The notes: a model not told the origin generated them from the sequence alone. A stretch of 64,000 nt of DNA from an uncultured bacterium (GCA_947381965.1 CANCXX010000018.1:19334-83333); one strand, 5' to 3'; shown: positions 55,263 to 63,871, counted from the stretch's first letter. Numbers and translations: made by a program.

Positions 55263-55442
55263 ATGATTATTAGAAGTTTAAAAAAGCTTAAAAGAAACAA
55301 TGCAGGAATGGGAACAGTAGAAATGATACTTATTATCGTAGTGTTAATCGGACTGGTTCTGATATTTAAAACCCAGATTCAGGAGCTGGCAGGTACTATT
55401 TTCCAAAAAATTTCGGCTGACAGTTCTGCTATTCTGGCATAA
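55263..55442 (+). CDS. flp: Flp-type major pilin (59 aa)
   Basis: Short pilin gene, 59 residues: a basic leader MIIRSLKKLKRNNAG, then the class III prepilin cleavage site with Gly15 before MGTVE (Glu at +5) and a 20-residue hydrophobic helix (EMILIIVVLIGLVLIF), then a short polar tail. This is the type IVb Flp1 pattern and the expected major subunit of the Tad pilus. GGAGG lies three bases before the ATG. The stop overlaps the next start (TAATG). Processing would be by the prepilin peptidase at 57738. Confidence 0.88.
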   Translation: MIIRSLKKLKRNNAGMGTVEMILIIVVLIGLVLIFKTQIQELAGTIFQKISADSSAILA

Positions 55443-56830
55443 TGAAAGGCTATTTGACAGTGTTTCTTGCCTTATCATTGTCTATTATGACAGGGTTTAT
55501 TCTTTTGTTCACCGGCAATGCAATCAGAAACGCCGGTAAAGTCAGACTGGAATGTGCTGTGGATACAGGTATGAACGCGGTATTGTCAGAGTTTCAGGTT
55601 ACATTGCTTGAAAGGTATGATCTTGTTTATGTGGACGTCTCATATTTAGGATTTCAGCCTTCTGTAAAGAATATGGAGGGCAGATTACAATATTACATGG
55701 AAGAAAATACATCTGCGGTTTTAGAACATGAAAATGGACCCTGGGGGAATCTGAAAGTAGAAAATGTATCCATTACATCTTTTGAAACCGCAGCTGCAAA
55801 AATGGGAGCATCTATGAGAAGTCAGGCGGTCTGCTATATTGAGGATACCGACATTGGAGGAAAGGAGAGAGAAGTATTACAGTATATGGATGAAATACGG
55901 AACCTGGATGCTCAAAATCCAATGAATAAGTGGCAGATGATTATGGAACAGCTGGCGGGAATGGAACTTCCCAAGATTCAAAATGAAGAGGGATTATGGG
56001 AAGAAGTACCTTTGTCTAATCCGGCTGACTGGGTATTTGGGCTGGCTGGAAGCGATGTATTTTATCTTACAGAAGTAAATCTGCAATCTGTTAGTCCTGC
56101 CCGGATATCTTTACAGGATTACATTTCCCACAGACATATAGAAAATACCAGTACGATCAGGGAAGATTTCAAAGCAGATGAAAATATGTTTCTTTCATAC
56201 CTTTTTGATAAAATGGGATATTTCAACAATCCAAAGGAAAACACACTTCTTTCCTGTCAATTAGAGTACATTGCCAAAGGAAAGAGTTCAGACTTAGAAA
56301 ATTTGAGAGCTGTTTCAGAACAATTGTTTAGATGGCGTTTTGCAGATAACGTATCATCTGCTTTATCTGATGGAAATTTAAAGTCGCAGGCAGCTTCCGC
56401 AGCGGAACAGCTTCTGGCGGTGAGTCTTAATGGAGAGTTTAAGACGCCTGTAGTTGAAAGTATATTATATGCCTGCGCTTTTCTGGAAAGTGTGAGGGAT
56501 GTATGGACAATATATACAGGCGGTGCTGTACCAATAAGAAAAGAAACTCATCATATGTCAGTAGATTATGTATTAGGAGGAAACCTTTATCATACAGAGG
56601 GCGGCAGTGGATTTTCTTATGAACAGTATCTGGCGGCAATGATACTTCTTTTGGATGAAAAGAAACAAAATCTTCGCGCCATGGATATTATGGAGATGGA
56701 TATTCGTTTTATTGACAGCAATAAATATTTTTCTATGGATTGGTGTATTGAAAGATTTGAAGCTGTAGTGACATGCAAAGGAGGTTATGGTGACGAATAT
56801 CTGTTAAACCGTAAATATGGATACTTCTAA
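55442..56830 (+). CDS. DUF5702 pseudopilin-like protein
   Basis: Protein of 462 residues with one N-terminal helix (about 5-25; LTVFLALSLSIMTGFILLF) preceded by MKG, then a large extracytoplasmic domain. In Tad loci of Lachnospiraceae this position is held by DUF5702 proteins, and RNAGKVRLECAVDTGMNAVLSEF just after the helix matches the TadE/TadG-like 'virtual pilin' pattern. It is translationally coupled to the pilin gene (TAATG). A role as minor pilin or tip component is inferred. No catalytic motif is visible. Confidence 0.75.
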   Translation: MKGYLTVFLALSLSIMTGFILLFTGNAIRNAGKVRLECAVDTGMNAVLSEFQVTLLERYDLVYVDVSYLGFQPSVKNMEGRLQYYMEENTSAVLEHENGPWGNLKVENVSITSFETAAAKMGASMRSQAVCYIEDTDIGGKEREVLQYMDEIRNLDAQNPMNKWQMIMEQLAGMELPKIQNEEGLWEEVPLSNPADWVFGLAGSDVFYLTEVNLQSVSPARISLQDYISHRHIENTSTIREDFKADENMFLSYLFDKMGYFNNPKENTLLSCQLEYIAKGKSSDLENLRAVSEQLFRWRFADNVSSALSDGNLKSQAASAAEQLLAVSLNGEFKTPVVESILYACAFLESVRDVWTIYTGGAVPIRKETHHMSVDYVLGGNLYHTEGGSGFSYEQYLAAMILLLDEKKQNLRAMDIMEMDIRFIDSNKYFSMDWCIERFEAVVTCKGGYGDEYLLNRKYGYF

Positions 56831-56840
56831 TTAAAAAGTA

Positions 56841-56967
56841 CGGAAGAAAGGAGAAATGCTCTCTTTAGGCGGAGCATGGCAAATAAAAATGGTAAAAGTC
56901 CCTTCTCTCAGAAAATTAAAAATAGATATTGTTTTGTCAAACAAGAGAGCATTTTTTCTTTCTTCCG
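56841..56967 (+). repeat. 23-bp inverted repeat over the ribosome site of the TadE-like gene
   Basis: The segment 56841-56863, which contains the ribosome site GAAAGGAG and the first ATG (56856), has its reverse complement with three mismatches at 56945-56967 (GAGAGC ... CTTCCG). A stem of 20 of 23 pairs with an 81-base loop would hide the start. A third in-frame ATG (56973) lies just outside the stem. Confidence 0.65.
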
Positions 56968-57719
56968 GTAAGATGAAGGGAAGCATGGCGGTTGAAGGAA
57001 GTTTAGTTTTGCCCATTTTTTTATTTTTTATAATGACAGTGCTTCTTAGTCTGGAGGTTGTCCGGGTTCAGTCAAATATACAGGAAGCGTTGCACCAGGC
57101 AGGAAACAGAATGGCATTTGAAGAATATCAGGTTAAATATACAGGCGGGGAAAGAGGGGATGGAGAGGGATATGTAAAAGAATACTTAAATAATCAGTTG
57201 TATCCGTATCTTTGTATAAAAGGTGGCGAAAGCGGGATATTACTGCAGGATTTATCCACAGGAAAAGAAAATGGACAAGTTGAATTGCAGGCAGAGTATC
57301 AAATTAAGTCTTTTATTAGCTGGCTGCCCCTTGGAGATATTAAATTTAGAGACAGATTTTTTGGCCATTCGTGGACTGGCTATTGCGGAAACGAGCTTTT
57401 GACAGACAGAGAACAGGAAATTTACGTTTACATTACAAAAACAGGAAGTAAATATCATATGTCACATACGTGCACATATCTAAGAGTACAGATTCAAATG
57501 AAGAACTATGAACAGATTTCCTCCTTAAGAAATCAGTCTGGTGGAAAATATTATCCATGCCAAAAATGTAAACCTGTAAAGAGAGGTAATGTATATGTCA
57601 CTGCAGATGGGAAGAGCTATCATAGTCTGGCAAATTGTTCTTCATTAAAAAGAACTATATATATGATTCCTTTAAGCGAAGCAGGAACTTATAGTCCATG
57701 TAGTAAATGCGGCGGCTAA
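56856..57719 (+). CDS. TadE-like pseudopilin with duplicated His/Cys tail
   Basis: Protein of up to 287 residues. A TadE-type pilin helix MAVEGSLVLPIFLFFIMTVL has a class III cleavage site after Gly42 (G-SMAVE, Glu at +5). The C-terminal 95 residues hold two copies of a Y-H-x4-C-x2-L ... P-C-x2-C unit: His201/Cys206/Cys235/Cys238 and His256/Cys261/Cys282/Cys285. This resembles the small metal-binding motif found behind secreted nucleases and Ada-type domains. ATG at 56856 has a tight ribosome site; 56889 and 56973 (giving a short MKG leader) are alternatives. It is read just before the prepilin peptidase gene. Confidence 0.78.
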   Translation: MLSLGGAWQIKMVKVPSLRKLKIDIVLSNKRAFFLSSGKMKGSMAVEGSLVLPIFLFFIMTVLLSLEVVRVQSNIQEALHQAGNRMAFEEYQVKYTGGERGDGEGYVKEYLNNQLYPYLCIKGGESGILLQDLSTGKENGQVELQAEYQIKSFISWLPLGDIKFRDRFFGHSWTGYCGNELLTDREQEIYVYITKTGSKYHMSHTCTYLRVQIQMKNYEQISSLRNQSGGKYYPCQKCKPVKRGNVYVTADGKSYHSLANCSSLKRTIYMIPLSEAGTYSPCSKCGG

Positions 57720-57737
57720 AAAAGAAAGGGAGGTTAA

Positions 57738-58148
57738 ATGATACCTTATTGTGCAGGAATTTTATTCCTTGCTGTGCTTGCAGCAGAAGATATAAGAAAA
57801 AAAGAAATTCCGGTATCAGTTATATTAATCTTTGCATTTGGGGCAATATTATTTAAAGTGTTTTCTAAACATTTTTTTTGGAGTGAGGTTGTTTTATGTT
57901 TGGTTCCGGGCGGTTTCTTTTTATTGTTATCACTTATAACAAAAGAAAGTATCGGGTATGGAGATGGAATGACAGTTCTTGTGTTAGGTTTGTGGACAGG
58001 AGGATGGTTTACTGTATTATCAGCAGCTATGGGAATAATTTTGTCTGGAATTTATGGGGGATGCTGTGTGCTGTTTCAAAAGAAGGATCCGATTCCGTTT
58101 ATTCCGTTTTTGCTGCTAGGAATGGAGGTGGTACTGGCCTATGCGTAA
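57738..58148 (+). CDS. tadV: Tad prepilin peptidase (A24 family)
   Basis: Membrane aspartic protease of 136 residues, TadV/CpaA type without the methylase domain. Catalytic Asp18 in AAEDIRKKEIP and Asp76 in GYGDGM; four to five helices. It cleaves the leaders of the Flp pilin and TadE-like proteins. AAAGGGAGG precedes the ATG. The 3' end overlaps the next gene by eight bases. Confidence 0.9.
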   Translation: MIPYCAGILFLAVLAAEDIRKKEIPVSVILIFAFGAILFKVFSKHFFWSEVVLCLVPGGFFLLLSLITKESIGYGDGMTVLVLGLWTGGWFTVLSAAMGIILSGIYGGCCVLFQKKDPIPFIPFLLLGMEVVLAYA

Positions 58149-58563
58149 AAAGTGGAAAGGATATTTTACTATAGAAGCGGCATTTATTTTGCCTGTTGTA
58201 TTGTTTTTATATTTACTGATTATTCTCACAGCTTTGTTTTTATACTGTAGATGTGTAATTTCACAGGATAATTTTTTAATTGGTATGCGGGCAGAAAGGT
58301 TTACAGATGCAGAAGAAAATTATGGGGAGGTAATATATGGACAAAAGGAAAAAGAAAGTTGGTATGGAAAAGATTATATAGAAAGTAGAATGAAACGTAA
58401 AAGAGTGTATTATCCTTTTTTTCCTCCACAGGAAGAAAGGTGTGGCATGTATGAAAAAAATGTAATAATAGAAAGCAGACAAAAAGGTTCCGCAGAAGCT
58501 ATTAAAAAAATGATATGGAAAGCCAATCCGGTAGCGTATATTAGAGAAAGGAAAAGAAAATAA
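58141..58563 (+). CDS. TadE-like minor pilin
   Basis: Protein of 140 residues: leader MRKKWKG, cleavage site G-YFTIE (Glu at +5), a hydrophobic helix AAFILPVVLFLYLLIILTALFLY, then a basic/acidic extracytoplasmic tail with two Cys near the helix end. This is the TadE minor-pilin layout. It overlaps tadV by eight bases and is followed after two bases by the FHA gene, so expression is tightly coupled. Confidence 0.82.
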   Translation: MRKKWKGYFTIEAAFILPVVLFLYLLIILTALFLYCRCVISQDNFLIGMRAERFTDAEENYGEVIYGQKEKESWYGKDYIESRMKRKRVYYPFFPPQEERCGMYEKNVIIESRQKGSAEAIKKMIWKANPVAYIRERKRK

Positions 58564-58565
58564 AA

Positions 58566-59837
58566 ATGCTGAGTGTAAAATATTATAAAGATTACAGGCA
58601 TAATTATCTTATTATAAAAGATAATGGCAATTTATCAGAAAACGCTTATCAAAGAAAAATGGTAACAGAAAATAAAATAAAGGGATTGCTGGTCAGTCAG
58701 GAGCGGTATATAAATGGAGAGATATTATTATATTATGAAATAACATCCAAACAAAGTCTTTTTAGTATAATGGACGGAAAAAGAATCGGTATGGAAAGTC
58801 TCAGGGAGTTTTTTATTCAGCTTAAGACAGTAAATGACTGTCTTCAAAAGTACCTGCTTGATGGAAGCTGCCTGATTTTACAGCCGGAGTATATTTTTCA
58901 GAATATAGAAACTGGCCAGTATTTTTTTGTTTACTTTCCTGATCAGGAGGAAGGAAAATTTTCACAGCTTTTGGAGTTTTTTATTTCCAGAGTAGATAAT
59001 GAAGACACAAATGCGGTTGAAGCAGTTTATAAAATAGCGGATTTGATGAATAGAGATCAGTTTGTGCTTGATGAAATTTTAAAGTGGTTTCAAGACGATG
59101 TTACAGATATGGATAAAAAAAATGATACAATAATGCCACATCAGGAAACGAGATATAATAATGAATATCCGGATTACATAGATAATGAACAAATAAATAA
59201 TAATCCGGATATTCATATTGGTAAGAGGATTTCAGAGTTAAAGTGGAAGAAAATGATTCCTTTTTGGATAGCGGGAGTTTTAGGAGCAGGAATACTGATT
59301 TATATTAATTGGAATTATCCATTGGCATATCAGGAGTATTTATACTTTATAATTGGATGGATAATGGTGGGTGTTCTTATGGTGGGACCTATGATATGGT
59401 TATTATTAGAGAATTTCTCTAATAATAATACAGAAAAGGTGGAAAAGGAAAAAATATATTATTACGCTGATACAAATGAAAATGAGACGGTATCACCTAT
59501 GGAGGAATTAGGTAATACGGTATACATTCCCTGGACAGAAAGCTGTGAAAACAAGCTTTACAGTTTGGACAGGAAAAATAAATGTCATATTGAACTTGGG
59601 ACACTTCCTCTTACGGTAGGTAAGCTTGCTGGCGCTGTGGATATGGTGATTAATGAAAAAAGTATCAGCCGGATGCACGCTAAATTTACCAGAAGCGGAA
59701 AAAATATATGTATTACAGACTTAAATTCCACAAATGGAACCTTTAGAAATGGAATGCGTCTGGTGCCTAATACTTCAGAAATTATAGAGCCGGGCGATGA
59801 AATCCGTCTTGGTAAATTAAAATTTATTTACAGATAG
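58566..59837 (+). CDS. DUF6382 and FHA domain membrane protein
   Basis: Protein of 423 residues. The N-terminal half (about 1-180) fits DUF6382, two hydrophobic segments (about 236-255 and 258-280) span the membrane, and the C-terminal FHA domain (about 345-423) has the phosphothreonine-binding SISRMHAKF and NSTNGTFRNG motifs. FHA domains read Ser/Thr phosphorylation, so the protein may link kinase signalling to Tad pilus assembly; this is an inference. It is the last gene of the Tad operon, with no kinase beside it. Confidence 0.85.
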   Translation: MLSVKYYKDYRHNYLIIKDNGNLSENAYQRKMVTENKIKGLLVSQERYINGEILLYYEITSKQSLFSIMDGKRIGMESLREFFIQLKTVNDCLQKYLLDGSCLILQPEYIFQNIETGQYFFVYFPDQEEGKFSQLLEFFISRVDNEDTNAVEAVYKIADLMNRDQFVLDEILKWFQDDVTDMDKKNDTIMPHQETRYNNEYPDYIDNEQINNNPDIHIGKRISELKWKKMIPFWIAGVLGAGILIYINWNYPLAYQEYLYFIIGWIMVGVLMVGPMIWLLLENFSNNNTEKVEKEKIYYYADTNENETVSPMEELGNTVYIPWTESCENKLYSLDRKNKCHIELGTLPLTVGKLAGAVDMVINEKSISRMHAKFTRSGKNICITDLNSTNGTFRNGMRLVPNTSEIIEPGDEIRLGKLKFIYR

Positions 59838-59887
59838 AGGAAATCGCTTTATACTAAATATAGCAGTAAAAAGAAAGGCGGGGCAAT

Positions 59888-60895
59888 ATGAAAATTAATA
59901 TTTATTATGGCGGCAGGGGGTTGATGGACGACCCTACATTATATGTAATTAATAAAATGCAGGTGGTTTTGGAAGAACTTCATGTTACCGTTGAAAGGTT
60001 TAATTTGTATGAACTAAAAAATAGTATAACAACACTGCCCCAGACAATTAAAACAGCAGATGGTATAATCCTTGCCTCTACAGTGGAGTGGTATGGGATT
60101 GGAGGTTATATGCACCAGTTTCTGGATTCCTGCTGGCTGTATGGGGATAAGGAAAAAATTGCCAAAACCTATATGTGTCCTATTGTTATGTCAACTACGT
60201 ATGGAGAAAGGGAAGGAAAACTGACCCTTACTGGTGCATGGGAAATTTTAGGAGGGCTTCCCTGTAGTGGAATTTGTGGTTACATTGCTGATCCTTCTAT
60301 TTTTGACGATAATGAAGAGTATAACATAATTATAGAAAAAAAAGCAGAAAATATGTACCGCACTATTAACCAAAAAATGGCCTGTCTTCCTGCAAGCAAC
60401 CAGGCAGTAAAACAAATGGTCTCGTTTACTAAGAATATTGATTTAACACCGCAAGAATCAGAGCAATTATCCCAGTATGTTTCTGATGACAGTTATGTAA
60501 AAAGGCAAAAGCAGGACATACAGGAGTTAACCAGTCTTTTTAGGGATTTAATGGGAGAAAGTGAGCAGGAAGATAATGAGGAAGAATATATAAAGGAATT
60601 TAAAGACCATTTTACTCCCCAGCCAGGTTTTAAGGCAATTTATAAAATCCAGGTGGAAGGAAAAAAGAAACCTTTGGTAATAGAAATTGATGGATCGGAA
60701 AACAATTACTATTATGGTAATATTGATAATCCTGATGTTGAAATACAAGTAGGAAAAGGGACAATGGATGATATTATTTATGCAAGAATGACGTTCCAGA
60801 GAGCTTTTATGGGAGGCGCAATGAAAATGAAAGGAGATTTTAAGGTTCTTCGCACGCTTGATTTGTTATTTGCCTTTATGGAAAAAATATATTAA
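59888..60895 (+). CDS. Flavodoxin-like reductase fused to SCP2 domain
   Basis: Two-domain protein of 335 residues. Residues 1-180 resemble flavodoxin/NADPH-dependent FMN reductase folds (MKINIYYGGRG, ADGIILASTVEWYGIGG as the flavin-contacting loop). After a charged linker (about 195-235) the C-terminal 105 residues match an SCP2 sterol-carrier-like domain (YKIQVEGKKKPLVIEIDG ... ARMTFQRAFMGGAMKMKGDFKVL). SCP2 domains bind lipids, so a flavin reaction on a hydrophobic substrate is plausible. Ribosome site AAAGGCGGGG. The HIT gene follows by 16 bases. Substrate unknown. Confidence 0.8.
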   Translation: MKINIYYGGRGLMDDPTLYVINKMQVVLEELHVTVERFNLYELKNSITTLPQTIKTADGIILASTVEWYGIGGYMHQFLDSCWLYGDKEKIAKTYMCPIVMSTTYGEREGKLTLTGAWEILGGLPCSGICGYIADPSIFDDNEEYNIIIEKKAENMYRTINQKMACLPASNQAVKQMVSFTKNIDLTPQESEQLSQYVSDDSYVKRQKQDIQELTSLFRDLMGESEQEDNEEEYIKEFKDHFTPQPGFKAIYKIQVEGKKKPLVIEIDGSENNYYYGNIDNPDVEIQVGKGTMDDIIYARMTFQRAFMGGAMKMKGDFKVLRTLDLLFAFMEKIY

Positions 60896-60911
60896 TAATA
60901 AGGAGAGAAAA

Positions 60912-61322
60912 ATGAAACAGGACAATTGTATTTTTTGCAAAATTATATCAGGAGAGATTCCTTCGCATACTATTTACGAAGATGAAAAGTTTAAAATTAT
61001 ACTTGATGTGGCGCCAGCAACAAGGGGGCATGCTCTGATTCTGCCTAAAAGTCACTATGCCAATCTTTATGAACTGCCAGAAGAGATGGCGTCAGATGTA
61101 ATAAAACTTGCGAAAAAAATGATGGTAAAAATGACCGATAAGTTAAATTGTGACGGATTTAATGTTATTCAAAACAATGGAGAGGTTGCTGGTCAGACAG
61201 TATTTCATTTTCATATGCACCTAATACCAAGATATAAGGATGATGGTGAAATTTTAAAATATATTGCTGGCAGCCCAAGCGGGGAGCAATTAGAGCAGAT
61301 AAGAAAAATAATTGCAGAGTAA
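60912..61322 (+). CDS. HIT family nucleotide hydrolase
   Basis: Histidine triad protein of 136 residues, Hint/HinT type: the active-site HFHMHLIPRY has His99, His101 and His103, and CIFC near the N-terminus (Cys6, Cys9) with His49 resembles the zinc-binding site of Hint-like members. It hydrolyses AMP-amine or dinucleotide substrates. ATG at 60912 has AAGGAGAG upstream; a longer frame overlaps the previous gene. Fumarase alpha follows 18 bases downstream. Confidence 0.92.
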   Translation: MKQDNCIFCKIISGEIPSHTIYEDEKFKIILDVAPATRGHALILPKSHYANLYELPEEMASDVIKLAKKMMVKMTDKLNCDGFNVIQNNGEVAGQTVFHFHMHLIPRYKDDGEILKYIAGSPSGEQLEQIRKIIAE

Positions 61323-61340
61323 AAGACGGAGTCTTTCAAA

Positions 61341-62183
61341 ATGAGAACAATTCATACAGAAGAAATTATTAAAAATATCAAAGAAATGTGTATTGAGGCA
61401 AATCATTTTCTTGGTAAAGACATGGAAGAGGCCTTAAGAAAAGCAGAAGAAAGGGAAAAATCCCCTATTGGAAAGCAAATATTATGTCAGTTGGAAGAAA
61501 ACTTACAAATTGCAGCGGAAGAAATGATACCTATCTGTCAGGATACTGGTATGGCAGTTATATTTGTGGATATTGGGCAAGATGTGTATGTGGAAGGAGG
61601 TCTTCTTACAGATGCTGTAAATGAAGGAGTACGCCAGGGATATGCAGAAGGGTACCTGCGTAAATCTGTGGTTGGCGACCCTATTGTAAGGGAAAATACA
61701 AATGATAATACACCAGCAGTAATTCATTATGATATTGTATCTGGTGACAGAATCAAAATAACAGTTGCCCCCAAAGGATTTGGGAGTGAGAATATGAGCC
61801 GTATTTTTATGCTGAAACCGGCAGATGGAATTGAAGGTGTCAAAGGTGCAGTCCTTACCGCAGTCAGAGAAGCAGGACCAAATGCTTGTCCGCCAATGGT
61901 AGTTGGCGTTGGCATAGGAGGAACGTTTGAAAAATGTGCGCTGCTTGCCAAAAAAGCGCTGACACGGCCTGTAGATGAAGGTTCAAAGATTCCTTATGTA
62001 AGAGAACTGGAGGATGAGCTGTTATTAAAAATTAATAAATCTGGAATTGGTCCGGCAGGACTTGGTGGAAGTACAACAGTGCTTGCTGTTAACATAATTA
62101 CCTATCCAACCCACATAGCAGGACTCCCGGTGGCAGTAAATATATGTTGTCATGTGAACAGGCATAGTGTAAGAGTACTTTAG
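61341..62183 (+). CDS. Fumarate hydratase alpha subunit (class I, iron-sulfur)
   Basis: Alpha subunit, 280 residues, of the two-subunit class I fumarase/tartrate dehydratase family, a 4Fe-4S hydratase interconverting fumarate and malate. Cluster ligands are probably the Cys in PICQDTGM and those in AGPNACPPMVVGVGIGG and FEKCA. GLGGSTTVLAVNI lies near the C-terminus. Beta subunit 29 bases downstream. L-tartrate dehydratase is the alternative substrate class; fumarase is more likely in this family context. Confidence 0.9.
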   Translation: MRTIHTEEIIKNIKEMCIEANHFLGKDMEEALRKAEEREKSPIGKQILCQLEENLQIAAEEMIPICQDTGMAVIFVDIGQDVYVEGGLLTDAVNEGVRQGYAEGYLRKSVVGDPIVRENTNDNTPAVIHYDIVSGDRIKITVAPKGFGSENMSRIFMLKPADGIEGVKGAVLTAVREAGPNACPPMVVGVGIGGTFEKCALLAKKALTRPVDEGSKIPYVRELEDELLLKINKSGIGPAGLGGSTTVLAVNIITYPTHIAGLPVAVNICCHVNRHSVRVL

Positions 62184-62212
62184 AATACATTTGTATTTTT
62201 GGAGATAAGATT

Positions 62213-62764
62213 ATGGAAAAGCATATTACAGCGCCATTTGATAAAAAAACAGCAGCAGAATTACGAAGTGGAGATTATGTATATATTACAGGCACGATTT
62301 ATACGGCAAGAGACGCAGCTCATAAAAGAATGCAGGAAGCTTTAGAAAAAGGGGGAAAACTGCCCTTTGATATTAGAAATAATATTATTTATTATATGGG
62401 GCCATCTCCAGCAAGAGAAAATCGTCCAATTGGTTCAGCGGGCCCCACAACTGCCAGTAGAATGGATAAGTATGCACCTTCTCTCTTAGACCTTGGTCTT
62501 AAGGGAATGATTGGAAAGGGAAAGAGAACTGACTTAGTGAAACAGGCAATTATACGTAATGATGCGGTATATTTTGCAGCGGTAGGGGGCGCAGGCGCTT
62601 TATTATCAAAAACAATTCTCAGTTCTGAAGTTATTGCATATGATGAGTTGGGAACAGAGGCCATTCATAAACTTAGTGTAAAAAACTTTCCGGCTATTGT
62701 TGTAATTGATTCCAAGGGAAATGATTTATATGAAACTGCTGTGGAAACGTACAGGGAAGATTGA
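62213..62764 (+). CDS. Fumarate hydratase beta subunit (class I)
   Basis: Beta subunit of 183 residues that completes the active site with the alpha subunit. YYMGPSPARENRPIGSAGPTTASRMDKY (about 61-88) is the conserved substrate-binding segment; VGGAGALLSK follows. The gap of 29 bases after the alpha gene and the ribosome site GGAGATAAG support co-expression. Confidence 0.92.
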   Translation: MEKHITAPFDKKTAAELRSGDYVYITGTIYTARDAAHKRMQEALEKGGKLPFDIRNNIIYYMGPSPARENRPIGSAGPTTASRMDKYAPSLLDLGLKGMIGKGKRTDLVKQAIIRNDAVYFAAVGGAGALLSKTILSSEVIAYDELGTEAIHKLSVKNFPAIVVIDSKGNDLYETAVETYRED

Positions 62765-62795
62765 ATGGCACTAAAATGTTAAAGAGGTAGCGGTA

Positions 62796-63509
62796 ATGAG
62801 AATTGCATTAATGGTTATCAGGCTTTTTCTGAAGGTTCCTTACTATTTCTATAAAATCTGGTGGTGTGGAATAAACAGCAAAGTTTCATTTGAAGAGGCT
62901 TTCCAGGTAATTAAGAAGGTTACTAAAAAGGCAAATCGGGCGGGAAGAGTGACTGTGGAGTCATATGGCATCGAAAATCTTCCAAAAGAAGATGGTTTTA
63001 TTTTTTTCCCAAACCATCAGGGAATGTTTGATGTTTTGGTTTTTTTGGATTCCTGCCCCAGACCTTTTTCCTTTGTAGCAAAAAAAGAAGTAAAAAATGT
63101 TATTCTTTTGAAACAGGTTATCAGGGCATTGGGGGCTTATTCTATGGATAGGGATGATATCAAACAGTCCATGAAAGTGATTAGTGCTGTAACTGATGAT
63201 GTAAAGAATGGAAAAAATTTTTTGATTTTTCCGGAAGGAACAAGAAGCAGAATGGGAAACAAATTGCTGGAATTTAAAGGCGGAAGCTTTAAAAGTGCAG
63301 TTAGGGCAAAATGTCCTATTGTTCCCTGTGCATTAATAGATAGTTTTAAACCCTTTGATGAAAATTCTATTAAACCGGTAACAGTCAGGCTGATTTATAT
63401 GCCACCTATGTATTATGAAGAATATAAAGGAATGAAAACAGTTGAAATTGCGGATGAGGTTAAAAGAAGGATTGAGAATACGATAAAAGATTATTCTCAT
63501 TTTAAATAA
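62796..63509 (+). CDS. plsC: 1-acyl-sn-glycerol-3-phosphate acyltransferase
   Basis: Membrane-associated acyltransferase of 237 residues making phosphatidic acid for phospholipids. Block I NHQGMFD with catalytic His74 and Asp79, block III FPEGTRSRMG, and block IV CPIVPCALIDSF match the PlsC/LPLAT family. One N-terminal amphipathic or membrane segment (about 3-22). It is downstream of fumarase beta by 31 bases. The acyl donor cannot be told from sequence. Confidence 0.9.
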   Translation: MRIALMVIRLFLKVPYYFYKIWWCGINSKVSFEEAFQVIKKVTKKANRAGRVTVESYGIENLPKEDGFIFFPNHQGMFDVLVFLDSCPRPFSFVAKKEVKNVILLKQVIRALGAYSMDRDDIKQSMKVISAVTDDVKNGKNFLIFPEGTRSRMGNKLLEFKGGSFKSAVRAKCPIVPCALIDSFKPFDENSIKPVTVRLIYMPPMYYEEYKGMKTVEIADEVKRRIENTIKDYSHFK

Positions 63510-63585
63510 AAGCCGGATGAAAAAGTGCGCGAAAGCGTATTTGAAAATTTTTCTAAAAATATTTCCAAAGTTATGAAAAAAAGCA

Positions 63586-63614
63586 TTGACAAATAAAATA
63601 TGCTTATGTATAAT
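63586..63614 (+). promoter_or_regulatory. Consensus promoter of tRNA-Ser
   Basis: Perfect -35 TTGACA (63586-63591) and perfect -10 TATAAT (63609-63614) with a 17-base spacer, about 50 bases before the mature tRNA. Confidence 0.92.
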
Positions 63615-63672
63615 AACTCTTGCGTTGAAGGACGCAGAATAAAATATTGGTAGTGGTGTAATTCAGAATTGT

Positions 63673-63760
63673 GGAGAAATACTCAAGAGGCTGAAGAGGC
63701 GCCCCTGCTAAGGGTGTAGGTCGTTCACGCGGCGCGAGGGTTCAAATCCCTCTTTCTCCG
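63673..63760 (+). tRNA. tRNA-Ser (anticodon GCT)
   Basis: An 88-nt class II tRNA: acceptor GGAGAAA/TTTCTCC, discriminator G at 63760, anticodon GCT in CCCCTGCTAAGGG, a long variable arm (GTGTAGGTCGTTCACGCGGC region) and T arm GAGGG-TTCAAAT-CCCTC. CCA is not encoded. It reads AGC/AGT codons. Confidence 0.95.
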
Positions 63761-63761
63761 T

Positions 63762-63822
63762 TTAGCTACCAATGTAATATGAAGTAATGATAGGATACCT
63801 TCATATTACGGATTAGAGCTAA
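63762..63822. repeat. Nested inverted repeat after tRNA-Ser
   Basis: GTAATATGAAG (63774-63784) pairs perfectly with CTTCATATTAC (63799-63809), and outer arms TTAGCT (63762-63767) / AGCTAA (63817-63822) extend the fold. It could be a processing or termination structure; the plus strand has no T run after it. Confidence 0.6.
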
Positions 63823-63842
63823 AAAGTAACACAAAAAAAGTA

Positions 63843-63871
63843 TTGACAGTATTTAAATAAAGTGTTACAAT
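63843..63871 (+). promoter_or_regulatory. Strong promoter P1, probable rRNA operon
   Basis: Perfect TTGACA (63843-63848), 17-base spacer, TACAAT (63866-63871). Confidence 0.8.
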
